From assembly GCF_049701175.1 (NCBI RefSeq), contig NZ_JBNATW010000015.1:1-52122 (forward strand): a stretch of 52,122 bases of DNA, written 5' to 3'. The notes beneath the pieces are model-generated. The model was not told where the DNA came from. It searched no databases and saw only the letters and a program-made list of their open reading frames with translations. Within the stretch, counting starts at the first letter, position 1. Each line of letters opens with the position of its first letter. The position numbers and the translations under genes are program-made. This document shows, piece after piece, positions 25,785 through 34,525 of this stretch. The DNA comes from Thermovenabulum sp049701175. GTDB taxonomy: Bacteria; Bacillota; Thermosediminibacteria; Thermosediminibacterales; Thermosediminibacteraceae.

Positions 25785-26618
25785 TTAAGCTTCGTCAACT
25801 AATTTTTTCAATAATTCTATTTCTTTTCTATAATTTTCCAGTCCTCCCGGTGTCTCAAGCAAAAAAGGTTTATCCTTTAAAAAAGGATGATTTATAAAAT
25901 TCTTTATAAATTCAATACCCAATACCCCTTCTCCCAAATTGGCATGCCTGTCCTTTCTTTGCCCTAAGCCAAATTTGCTGTCATTTAAATGCACCGCTTT
26001 CAATTTTTCTAATCCCAATATTTTGTCAAATTCCTTTAACACCTCATCCAATTTATCAACTACATCATAACCTGCGCTGTAGATGTGGCAGCTGTCTATA
26101 CAAACCCCGAAAATTTCCGGTTTTCCCGTTTTGTCCATTATATCATAAAGCTGTCCAAAGGTATACCCCACCTCGCTGCCTGCACCGGCCATGGTCTCAA
26201 GCAAGACCATAACCTTTCCCTTTTCATTTACTACTTCTTTTAAAACACCAGCAATCCTTTCTATCCCTTTCTCAATTCCCTGTCCGGTATGGCTGCCAGG
26301 ATGTAAAACAAGATATTCTGCACCCGCTTTTTCCAACCTTTCAAGGTCGTCTTTTAATACCCTTTTGGTGAATTCAATGCCTTCTACTTTATCCGTAGCG
26401 AGGTTTAACGTATAAGGTGCATGAGCTACAAGTGGACCAAAATCCTCCTTTTTTCTTAACTCCATCATCTTTTTTATATCTTCCTCATCCAATGCCTTTA
26501 CAGCACCGCCCCTTGGATTCCGCGTAAAAAACTGCATTGTATTTGCCCCTATGGATAAAGCCTCTTTCACAGCGTGTAAATAGCCTTTTGATATAGATAT
26601 ATGAGCACCAACCCTCAT
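25785..26618 (-). CDS. nfo: Endonuclease IV (AP endonuclease)
   Basis: This 277-residue TIM-barrel enzyme cuts abasic sites with three metal ions. Visible are MRVGAHISISKG, TMQFFTRNPR, VAHAPYTLNLA, VLHPGSH, LLETMAG, GVCIDSCHIYSAGYD, VHLNDSKFGLGQRKDRHANLGEG and LETPG, which carry the zinc ligands. GGGGTGA precedes the ATG. It lies upstream of endonuclease III in a repair pair. Confidence 0.95.
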   Translation of the reverse strand: MRVGAHISISKGYLHAVKEALSIGANTMQFFTRNPRGGAVKALDEEDIKKMMELRKKEDFGPLVAHAPYTLNLATDKVEGIEFTKRVLKDDLERLEKAGAEYLVLHPGSHTGQGIEKGIERIAGVLKEVVNEKGKVMVLLETMAGAGSEVGYTFGQLYDIMDKTGKPEIFGVCIDSCHIYSAGYDVVDKLDEVLKEFDKILGLEKLKAVHLNDSKFGLGQRKDRHANLGEGVLGIEFIKNFINHPFLKDKPFLLETPGGLENYRKEIELLKKLVDEA

Positions 26619-26631
26619 CCTATCACCCCTT

Positions 26632-27600
26632 TTAAACTCCCGCTTCTTTAAACACCCTCAGAAAATTTCCCCCCAATATCTTTAAAACCTCATTTTCTTT
26701 AAATCCTCTTTTCATTAGGCCCTTAGTTAGCTCGGGCATCTTACTTGCGTCTTCCAAACCTTCTACAGGTTTATCAATCCCGTCAAAATCAGAGCCTATC
26801 CCCACATGATCTACCCCGGCTACTTTTACAAAGTATTCCACTGCGTCGAGCACATCTTCTATATTTGCTTTTTTTCCGTTGTAGCTGGAAAAATAAAATC
26901 CCGTTCCTATTACTCCGCCTTTTTCCGCTACTGCCTTTATCTGCTCGTCATCCAAATTTCGCGGGATATCCCTCATTTTCCTCGGAATTGAGTGGGAGAT
27001 TATAAAAGGCTTTTCTGCCATCTTTAAAACATCCCAAAAACCTTTGGGTGATATATGGGAAAGGTCTACAATAATCCCAAGCCTTTCCATTTCCCTTATC
27101 ACTTCATAGCCAAAATCCGAAAGCCCACCGTTTGCCCTTTTTTCCCCTGCTCCATCGGCAATTTGGTTTCTGTTATTCCAGGTGAGTATTATAGAAGTTA
27201 CTCCGAGCTCCCTGTAAATTTTAAGCATAGTAATATCACCGGCAAGGGCTTCTCCGCCCTCAATGCTCAAAAGGGCGGTAATTTTCCCTTCTTCGCTTAT
27301 TCTGAGGATGTCTTTATAAGAATAAGCAAGTTCTATATCTTCTCTATTTTCTTCAAATTCCTTTTTTAATACGGAAATGGCCTTTAACGTCATATGTACA
27401 GCATCGCTATACCACTCCGGCCTTACAAAAACTGAAAAAACCTGAGCTTTTACTCCACCCTTTTTGAGTTTTTCAATATCGATGTGCCCATCTTTAATAC
27501 CGTTTTTCAAATTTCCTTTACCATCCAATATGGAAAGAATCGTATCGCAGTGGGCATCAAAGACAAAAGCCTTATTATGAAGTTTCAAGTACTCTTCCAT
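26632..27600 (-). CDS. Membrane dipeptidase family (peptidase M19)
   Basis: This 322-residue zinc hydrolase is of the renal dipeptidase family. Metal-site motifs are FDAHCDT, SIEGGEAL, LTWNNRNQ, IVDLSHISPKGF, FIISHSIPRKMRDIPRNL and GIGSDFDG. There is no signal peptide, so it is cytosolic and may cleave dipeptides, including those with D-residues. It is first in the minus-strand group with nfo, nth, an aminotransferase and a phosphatase, with 9-20 base gaps. Confidence 0.9.
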   Translation of the reverse strand: MEEYLKLHNKAFVFDAHCDTILSILDGKGNLKNGIKDGHIDIEKLKKGGVKAQVFSVFVRPEWYSDAVHMTLKAISVLKKEFEENREDIELAYSYKDILRISEEGKITALLSIEGGEALAGDITMLKIYRELGVTSIILTWNNRNQIADGAGEKRANGGLSDFGYEVIREMERLGIIVDLSHISPKGFWDVLKMAEKPFIISHSIPRKMRDIPRNLDDEQIKAVAEKGGVIGTGFYFSSYNGKKANIEDVLDAVEYFVKVAGVDHVGIGSDFDGIDKPVEGLEDASKMPELTKGLMKRGFKENEVLKILGGNFLRVFKEAGV

Positions 27601-27791
27601 AAATATAAACCCCTTTCAAATCTACTGCCATTTTTATATAAATTATCAGTTTTTCAATTTTTTATCAATATATATAAAATAAAAAGTCTTTAAATACCAA
27701 GCAAGAGTGAGGTATAATTTTTCCCGTAACATATTCGCCAGTCAAGTAATTAAAAATGCAAATATAAAAAATTATATCAAACTATAAAGCA

Positions 27792-28523
27792 TCAAAAATT
27801 AATGCTATCCATTAACATCATAATAATGAACCCTACAATTACTGCAATAGAACCTAATTTTCTGTCTTTTTCATCTCTAAAAAATTCGGGAATGAGCTCG
27901 CTCACTATAACGTATACCATAGAGCCCGCTGCAAAAGCCATCATAAAAGGTAAATACAAAGGGATATTTCTAAAAATCAAACCAATCAAGGCTCCTAAAG
28001 GTTCGGCAAGGCCGGTTAAGGCTGTTATCAAAATAATCTTTGCCCTGCCGTAATTTAATTTTATAAGGCTAAAGGCTACAGCCGACCCTTCCGGAATATT
28101 TTGTAAAGCTATACCGAAGGCAAGGGCAAAGGCAGCAGAAAAACAATCCTGATAGAACGCAATTCCTACTGCTAAGCCTTCAGGAAAATTGTGAATAACT
28201 ATTGCTATTATGAAAAGAGCTATCTTGTTTATTTCCACATCATCCTTGTTTTCATTTTTAAAATAGTATTTAACTATTATTTTATCCAAAAAATATATAA
28301 TCAAAGCCCCTTTAAAAAAACCTATGGAAGAAATATATACACTACTTTTTTCAATTGAAGGCAAAAGCAGACTAAATATAGAAGCAGCGAGCATAATACC
28401 GGCTGCGAATCCTATAAATATTTTTTCCATACTCTTGGTATAGTCTTTATTAAAAAATACAAAAAAAGCCCCGATAGTCGTTATAATTCCGGCTACAGCT
28501 GCTCCTAAAATTCCGTAGATCAA
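27792..28523 (-). CDS. ZIP-family divalent metal transporter
   Basis: The protein of about 243 residues has eight hydrophobic segments. The metal-binding helices IVIHNFPEGLAVG and ALQNIPEGSAVA are typical of ZupT/ZIP zinc or iron importers. A TTG at 28523 is favoured because GGAGG lies eight bases upstream; a TTG five codons earlier has no such site. It is divergent from the phosphatase-like membrane gene. Confidence 0.88.
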   Translation of the reverse strand: MIYGILGAAVAGIITTIGAFFVFFNKDYTKSMEKIFIGFAAGIMLAASIFSLLLPSIEKSSVYISSIGFFKGALIIYFLDKIIVKYYFKNENKDDVEINKIALFIIAIVIHNFPEGLAVGIAFYQDCFSAAFALAFGIALQNIPEGSAVAFSLIKLNYGRAKIILITALTGLAEPLGALIGLIFRNIPLYLPFMMAFAAGSMVYVIVSELIPEFFRDEKDRKLGSIAVIVGFIIMMLMDSINF

Positions 28524-28666
28524 AATGTCCACCTCCAACGGCCAAATACAGTTACCTAAATTCTATATTATGAATATACCCGGTTTTTCGTTAATTAAAA
28601 AATTGAATTTTAATTGTAAAAACAAGGGATACTATAAAACAAAAAGCACATTAAAGGTGATTATTC

Positions 28667-30889
28667 TTGAAAACCTATCATAAAAAACGATATATAAAAA
28701 TTTTTGCAGTTTTAATAATATCCCTATGCCTTTTCAATATGTTTGCGTCAGAGGTTAAAGCCGAAAAAGAATCAGGTCAAACAATCCTTAGTAATAAAAA
28801 GATATGCACTTTGATAGTATTAGACAGAGTAAGTATCAACGATATAGAAAAACTCCCCAATTTAAAAAAACTTATAGAAAAAGGCTCAATAGGTTTAATG
28901 AACACGAAATGCGCCGGAAACTTTGAACCTGCAGGCTGCTACCTCACAATCGGTGCCGGAACGAGGGCATCGGCATCTGGAAAGGGAAAACTTGCTTTAA
29001 TGGAATATGAAATACATAACGGTTTTAAGGGAGAAAAAATTTACAAAAACCTTACGGGGAACGAGGTTTATGGTAAAATCCTTGTACCCGAAATTCCCCT
29101 TTTGATCGAAGAGAATTTGAAACAGGACCATGAAATTGTACCTGGGCTTTTAGGAGAAACCTTAAAGAGTTCCGGCATTACCGTTTCCTTAATTGGAAAT
29201 GCCGATACCTTTGATGAAAAAAACAGGCTTGCCGCCTTAACAGCTATGGATGGGAAAGGCCAGATTTTTAATGGAAAAATAGATATAAATCCGATATACG
29301 ATGAGGAAAGCCCTTTTTTCTTTACTACAGATTACGAAAGTATGTACGATGAATATCTAAAACTACGTTCCCTTGGAGGACTCATTGTAGTATACATAGG
29401 CGATTCGGTCAGGGCAGATGAATACTACAAATTATCGGACAAAACAAGAGGGTATTCTTTAAGATTTAATTCTTTAAAAAAGGCCGATACTTTTATCGGC
29501 AAAATAATAAATACAGTAAATTTTTCAAGGGAGCTTCTTATTGTAGTTACTCCCTTTCCCTCTTATTGGAGTATAAAAAATAAAGAATATCTAACTCCAT
29601 TAATAATCTCGGGAAGCAATATAAAAAAAGGCCTTGTAATTTCGGATACTACAAAAAGGCCTGGGATAGTTGCAAATATCGATGTTGCACCTACAATACT
29701 CTCCTTCTTTGACTTGAAGGTCCCTTATCCAATGTTAGGTAAGGCAATCAAAAGTATTACCTATACAAATACCCTTTCTTATTTAATAAATTTGAATAAA
29801 AAAATCACAATGAATTATATTGCTCGCCCTTATATTATTAAAACGTATGTGTTTATGCAAATTTTTGGCGTAATTCTTTTTTTATCCTACATTTTTAAAC
29901 TATTTTTTGTAAACCCTAACTGGCTTATTTATTTTTTCATGTTTAACCTTACAGTCCCTGCTGCTTTACTTTTTCCTTTTATTTTTGAGACCATCTCCCT
30001 GTCAAATAAAATCTTAATTTTGACGTTAACTTCATTTATTATAACAGTAATATCTATTTTAATATCTAAAACCCCAAAAAACCCTATATATTCAATAACC
30101 TTTATATGTATAGCTACTTTCCTTTTAATTTCTTTTGACCTTTTATTCCATGCAAAGTGGATGAAAAATTCCTTATTGGGCTACGATGTTATCGGAGGTG
30201 CCAGGTATTACGGGATTGGAAACGAGTATATGGGAGTTTTGTTTTCTTCTACCATAATGGGAATTTCATCGCTTTTTGAAATAGCAAAGGTTAATGAAAG
30301 CTTTAAAAAAGTCATTATGGGCTTATTATTTTTTACAATCTTTTTTTTGATCTCTTCTCCCTATTTTGGCAGCAATGTTGGAGGGGCTATTGCTTCTTTT
30401 AGCGCATTTTTAACCACATATATTTTGTATTTTTATAAGATTTCCGATTATAAAATTTACATAAAGTACTTCGTAATAAGTTCCATTGTCCTGGCAATAA
30501 TATTAATCATTTTCTGCAAATTTGGACCCCAATCCCATTTGACTCTTCTTGTTTTTTCTTTAGAAAGTCAAGGATTAAAACCCCTTTACCTTGTTGTAAT
30601 TAGGAAACTTTCTATGAATTACAGGCTCTTTAAATACACTCCGTGGACAAAAGCCCTGCTTTTTTCCCTTTTAACGCTCTTAATCCTAATGAAATGGCCT
30701 GTAGGTTTTTTCAAAAAAATGAACCAAAATTATCCATTCCTATTTAAGGGAATTGCAGGCACAAGCTTTGGAACTTTTTTAGCCTTGGTATTTAATGATT
30801 CGGGTATTGTAGCCGCAGCTACTTCCATGATTTTTTCCTGTCTTCCAGTCCTGATTTTATCTATAAAGGAGATTGGTGAAAGGAGATAA
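28667..30889 (+). CDS. Phosphatase-like (alkaline phosphatase fold) polytopic membrane protein
   Basis: This 740-residue protein starts with TTG after AAGGTGA. It has a signal anchor (residues about 10-32), then an extracytoplasmic domain of about 350 residues resembling the alkaline phosphatase/phosphoglyceromutase superfamily. Marks are VLDRVSINDI, EPAGCYLTIGAGTRAS (possible nucleophile region), VVYIGDSVRAD and RPGIVANIDVAPTIL. The rest is about ten membrane helices. The specific family is not named to my knowledge. The next gene, a glycosyltransferase, starts three bases after its stop, suggesting a shared role in envelope polymers. The substrate is unknown. Confidence 0.6.
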   Translation: MKTYHKKRYIKIFAVLIISLCLFNMFASEVKAEKESGQTILSNKKICTLIVLDRVSINDIEKLPNLKKLIEKGSIGLMNTKCAGNFEPAGCYLTIGAGTRASASGKGKLALMEYEIHNGFKGEKIYKNLTGNEVYGKILVPEIPLLIEENLKQDHEIVPGLLGETLKSSGITVSLIGNADTFDEKNRLAALTAMDGKGQIFNGKIDINPIYDEESPFFFTTDYESMYDEYLKLRSLGGLIVVYIGDSVRADEYYKLSDKTRGYSLRFNSLKKADTFIGKIINTVNFSRELLIVVTPFPSYWSIKNKEYLTPLIISGSNIKKGLVISDTTKRPGIVANIDVAPTILSFFDLKVPYPMLGKAIKSITYTNTLSYLINLNKKITMNYIARPYIIKTYVFMQIFGVILFLSYIFKLFFVNPNWLIYFFMFNLTVPAALLFPFIFETISLSNKILILTLTSFIITVISILISKTPKNPIYSITFICIATFLLISFDLLFHAKWMKNSLLGYDVIGGARYYGIGNEYMGVLFSSTIMGISSLFEIAKVNESFKKVIMGLLFFTIFFLISSPYFGSNVGGAIASFSAFLTTYILYFYKISDYKIYIKYFVISSIVLAIILIIFCKFGPQSHLTLLVFSLESQGLKPLYLVVIRKLSMNYRLFKYTPWTKALLFSLLTLLILMKWPVGFFKKMNQNYPFLFKGIAGTSFGTFLALVFNDSGIVAAATSMIFSCLPVLILSIKEIGERR

Positions 30890-30892
30890 ATA

Positions 30893-31978
30893 TTGGGTAA
30901 AAAAGTCTTAATTGTAGTTAGACATTGTACGGGAGGCATGAAAAAGCATTTAAGCCTTATTTTAGAAGGCTTAAGGGATAGAAATTTTAATGTTTATTTA
31001 GCTGGCTCAAGAGAAGCCTTTTCAGAAAAGGATTTAAAATCTACAGAAAAATTTTTAGATTTAAAGATTAAAGAAAGCTTTTTCCTGCACGGCTATCTAA
31101 AAGCCCTAATTCTTACAATAAATTTCATCAAAAAAGAAAACATAAAATTGGTGCATTCCCACGGAATTTTGGCTACATTAATATGTGCATTAGCAAAAGT
31201 TTTTTGTAGGATAAAGTTGGTCGCTACACTGCACAACATCCCCAGAAAGTACCCTTTTATTAACTTTATTTTCGAAAAATGCGATATAATAATCAGCGTA
31301 TCGAAAGCAATAAAAAAAGAGTTAGTATTTAACTTTAATGTAAATCAAAATAAAATTTTTGTTATACACAATTCATTGCCTAATAAAGATATGGAAAAGT
31401 TATTATTCCCTTCAAGACCTTTATTCTTTGGAGGCGTAAAAATCTTTTGCTCTTCAAGGCTTATATATGAAAAAGGCGTAGATGTATTGATAAAATCGGC
31501 AAGGATTTTGATAGACGATTTAAAGCTTTCACCAAAAGACATTCAATTTTACATTGCAGGTACTGGACCTAAGGAAAAAAGTTTAAAAATGCTTACCCAA
31601 AAACTTAATTTAAATGATTATGTGGTATTTTTAGGCTATATTGAAAACGTTTATGAAGTTTTAAAAGACTGTGATATATTGGTATTACCTTCAAGAAAAG
31701 AAGGATTCGGAATTTCAATATTGGAAGCCTTTATTCTTAAAAAGCCTGTAATAGCTTCCACTACCGGTGGAATATTAGAACTTATAAATGACAATGAAAA
31801 CGGTCTTCTTTTTGAAAGCCAAAACCCAAAAAGCCTTGCGCTTTGCCTTAAAAAGTTAATAAATAATCCCGGCTTAGCTTTAAAGTTGGCTGAAGCCGGG
31901 TATAAAACCTTCATAAAAAATTTTAATTATGAAACCATGATTGAAAAGCTTGTAAAATGTTATGAAAAATTAATGTAG
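30893..31978 (+). CDS. GT4-type glycosyltransferase
   Basis: This 361-residue GT-B enzyme has the acceptor-side VVRHCTGGMKKHL near the start and a donor site with SSRLIYEKGVDVLIKSA and LPSRKEGFGISILEAFILKKPVIAS (the E-x7-E motif of GT4). It transfers a nucleotide sugar to an unknown acceptor, probably at the inner face of the membrane. It has a TTG start, with AGGAG seven bases upstream, coupled to the preceding membrane gene. Its stop abuts the hydE stop on the other strand with no bases between. Confidence 0.85.
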   Translation: MGKKVLIVVRHCTGGMKKHLSLILEGLRDRNFNVYLAGSREAFSEKDLKSTEKFLDLKIKESFFLHGYLKALILTINFIKKENIKLVHSHGILATLICALAKVFCRIKLVATLHNIPRKYPFINFIFEKCDIIISVSKAIKKELVFNFNVNQNKIFVIHNSLPNKDMEKLLFPSRPLFFGGVKIFCSSRLIYEKGVDVLIKSARILIDDLKLSPKDIQFYIAGTGPKEKSLKMLTQKLNLNDYVVFLGYIENVYEVLKDCDILVLPSRKEGFGISILEAFILKKPVIASTTGGILELINDNENGLLFESQNPKSLALCLKKLINNPGLALKLAEAGYKTFIKNFNYETMIEKLVKCYEKLM

Positions 31979-33019
31979 TTAATTTTGGCTTTTTATTTTC
32001 AAGCTGTGTCCGTATCCTTTGTCTACATACCTTCCCGCACTTTCAATATCTTGTATCAATTCTTTAATTCCGGTTTTTATCCTGTTGGGGTAAAGGTAAT
32101 ACTTTTCCTTGAATTTCTCTGGCGTAAAATTAGGCATAACCACATTTGCACCTATATTTAATGCTTTCTTTAAACCATCTTTTATTAGACTGCGTAGGGC
32201 AGTTGTCGCGGGAAGATGGGTATCCTTTAAAACAATTCTTCCAACTGCAAGGGTTATCAAAGATAGTTCGGGGTTTTCAATTTTATGGTTTTTTAAAGGA
32301 GTATCGGGATGGGGTATAAAGGGCCCTATGCCTGCCATATCCGCTTGAAAATCCCTTAAAAAAGCAAGGTCCAAAGCTAAGTCCTCTATCCTCTGTAAAG
32401 GTAGCCCCACCATGTTGCCTGCCCCTACCTGATAACCTATTTCTTTTAGCCAATACAGCCTTTTTATTCTTTCATCAAAATCCGAATCGGGCTTCAAAAG
32501 ATTAAACAATTCCTTATTTGCCGTTTCGTGTTTTAAAAGGTATCTATCGGCACCTGCGTCCTTCCACAGCTTGTATTCTTGGTATTCCCTTTCCCCCAAG
32601 CTTAAGGTTATTGCCGCTCCCGTCTTTTCTTTTATTTCATAAACTATTTTTGCAACTCTATCCTTTGTAAAATAAAGGTCCTCTCCCGACTGTAGCACGA
32701 TTGTTTTTATCCCAAGGGAATTAATAAAAGATGCTGTTTCCAATATTTCTTCTTCAGACATCCTATAGCGAGTTAAATTCCTGTTACCCCTTCGCAGTCC
32801 GCAGTAAAGGCAGTTTCTCCTGCAAATATTTGATATTTCTATAATCCCCCTTAGGTGTACACCATCACCTGCGTATTTTTTCCTTATATCATCCGCTAGG
32901 GAAAAAAGGGTATTTTTCTCCTCTTCATCTATTGGGCTAAGTAAATCTTTTATTTCCTCTGTTGCTAAAAATTCTTCCCTTTGGGCTTTCTTTATAACAT
33001 TTATAAATTCATCCCTCAT
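31979..33019 (-). CDS. hydE: [FeFe]-hydrogenase maturase HydE (radical SAM)
   Basis: The 346-residue radical SAM protein has ISNICRRNCLYCGLRRGN (CxxxCxxC), VLQSGEDLYF, the HETAN segment, GAGNMVGLPLQ and GPFIPHPDTPL, as in HydE. HydE helps build the dithiomethylamine-bridged 2Fe subcluster of [FeFe]-hydrogenases, implying such a hydrogenase elsewhere in the genome. PylB and BioB are relatives; the GLR-x-GN and PFIPHPDTPL blocks favour HydE. It is last in its operon, 12 bases after the protease gene, with no HydF or HydG nearby. Confidence 0.88.
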   Translation of the reverse strand: MRDEFINVIKKAQREEFLATEEIKDLLSPIDEEEKNTLFSLADDIRKKYAGDGVHLRGIIEISNICRRNCLYCGLRRGNRNLTRYRMSEEEILETASFINSLGIKTIVLQSGEDLYFTKDRVAKIVYEIKEKTGAAITLSLGEREYQEYKLWKDAGADRYLLKHETANKELFNLLKPDSDFDERIKRLYWLKEIGYQVGAGNMVGLPLQRIEDLALDLAFLRDFQADMAGIGPFIPHPDTPLKNHKIENPELSLITLAVGRIVLKDTHLPATTALRSLIKDGLKKALNIGANVVMPNFTPEKFKEKYYLYPNRIKTGIKELIQDIESAGRYVDKGYGHSLKIKSQN

Positions 33020-33031
33020 AAAATTCCTCCG

Positions 33032-34444
33032 CTAAGCCGCTTTCTTCATCTTTATTTTAGCCCTTATTATCTCCAAGGCTCTTTTGAGCTGGGCGTCCTC
33101 TTTTTTACTAATCTTTTCTTCTACGGCTGCCTGCAGCTGTTTTAGAAAATTGCTGTCAACAATACCGGTGACCTTCAAGCCCTTCATTTTTTGGAAGGCT
33201 TCAACCGCTTTTTTAGTTTTGGGGCCGAAAATTCCATCTGCCTTGGTAGGTAAAAGGTTCAAAAAAGCAAGCCTTTCCTGAAGCCCTAAAACATCAAGCC
33301 CTATGCTGCCCTTTTTTAGAACTTTGTCCCCCTTTATTGGTGTAAAATCAACTTTCTTTCCTTCTTCCGGTTTGACTTCTATATCGGGTTTTATCCCTAA
33401 TTTATTTATATCCGTGCCATTTGGAGTAACGTATCTTGCTACGGTAAGTTTTATACCCCCTAATTCCCCTAAGTCAATTACCCTTTGGACCGTAGCTTTG
33501 CCGAAAGTCTTTTCGCCGATTATGAGCCCCGCACCAGTATCCTTTATCGCACCTGCAAGGATTTCCGAAGCACTGGCAGAGCCTCCGTTGACAAGGACGG
33601 CTAAATCAAAATTTTCTGGTTCTCGATCCGATTCATATACTTCCTCAGTGTCATTTTTATATATAACTTTTACAATTGGACCCTTGGGAACAAAGAACTT
33701 TGCTACCTCGACGGCTTCATCCAACAACCCACCGGGATTATTCCTAAGGTCAAGCACAATACCTTTTACATTACTTTTCTTGAAATATTCTATTGCTTTT
33801 GCAATATTTTCTGATGTGTTTTCATTAAACTCGCTGATTTTTATATACCCAATGCCTTCTTCTAAAATTTTGTACTCTATAGGGTTCACCTTTATTATTT
33901 CCCGGGTGATATTTACCCTAATAATATCCTTTTGCCCTTCCCTCATTATTCCCAATCTTACTGTGGTTCCTTCTTTTCCCCGTATCATCTTGGATGCTTC
34001 TGAGCTGGAAAGCCCCCTTACATCCTTTCCATCTATTTCCACTATTTTATCGTTAGGTTTTAAACCTGCCTTCATTGCAGGAGAATTGTCAAGGACAGTA
34101 ACTACTGTAATGATATTATCCTTTGAAGTGATAACAACCCCTATTCCTCCAAATACCCCTGTTGTCGTATCTTCAAAATCCTTTAGATCCTTTGGCGTAA
34201 AATACTCCGAATAAGGGTCGTTTAAAGACTCTACCATTCCTTTAATTGCGCCTTTTATGATATCAAGCCTATTCACATCATAAGGATAGCTGTTTTCAAT
34301 AAAATCGGTAAGCTGTTTTAAAAATTCAATCTCAGGAGGTATATTGCTACCGTCTTCCTGAGCATAAGCAGAAAAATTAAAGGTAAACAAGAAAAAAATC
34401 AAAAGTATTAAAGGTATCAACCTTTTATGTAGTATTGATTTCAT
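33032..34444 (-). CDS. C-terminal processing protease (S41) with PDZ and peptidoglycan-binding domains
   Basis: This secreted serine protease of about 470 residues has a signal peptide at 1-29, ending near SAYAQ. A PDZ domain follows (GVFGGIGVVI to REGQKD), then a tail-specific protease core with NGGSASASE (Ser at about 289) and GEKTFGKATVQ (Lys at about 316), and a C-terminal PG_binding_1 domain (GIFGPKTKKAVEAFQ). In Bacillus, CtpB-type enzymes act in signalling protease cascades. The ATG at 34444 gives a proper signal peptide; an ATG nine codons upstream lacks a ribosome site. Confidence 0.9.
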   Translation of the reverse strand: MKSILHKRLIPLILLIFFLFTFNFSAYAQEDGSNIPPEIEFLKQLTDFIENSYPYDVNRLDIIKGAIKGMVESLNDPYSEYFTPKDLKDFEDTTTGVFGGIGVVITSKDNIITVVTVLDNSPAMKAGLKPNDKIVEIDGKDVRGLSSSEASKMIRGKEGTTVRLGIMREGQKDIIRVNITREIIKVNPIEYKILEEGIGYIKISEFNENTSENIAKAIEYFKKSNVKGIVLDLRNNPGGLLDEAVEVAKFFVPKGPIVKVIYKNDTEEVYESDREPENFDLAVLVNGGSASASEILAGAIKDTGAGLIIGEKTFGKATVQRVIDLGELGGIKLTVARYVTPNGTDINKLGIKPDIEVKPEEGKKVDFTPIKGDKVLKKGSIGLDVLGLQERLAFLNLLPTKADGIFGPKTKKAVEAFQKMKGLKVTGIVDSNFLKQLQAAVEEKISKKEDAQLKRALEIIRAKIKMKKAA

Positions 34445-34525
34445 CTCCGGTTTTGCCTCCCCGTAAAACATATTAAATAAATTTATTTCTTATTCTATCA
34501 TTAATCCTTCGAACAGTCCATAAGT

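Noticed and set aside
31979..33019. hydE read as biotin synthase or PylB
   Set aside because: It lacks the biotin synthase pattern, has no pyl or bio neighbours, and the GLRRGN and PFIPHPDTPL blocks fit HydE better.
33303..34214. Long open frame (about 300 codons, plus strand) opposite the S41 protease gene
   Set aside because: It has no ribosome site, its protein is low-complexity Ser/Pro/Phe-rich, and it mirrors the codons of a well-supported gene on the other strand.
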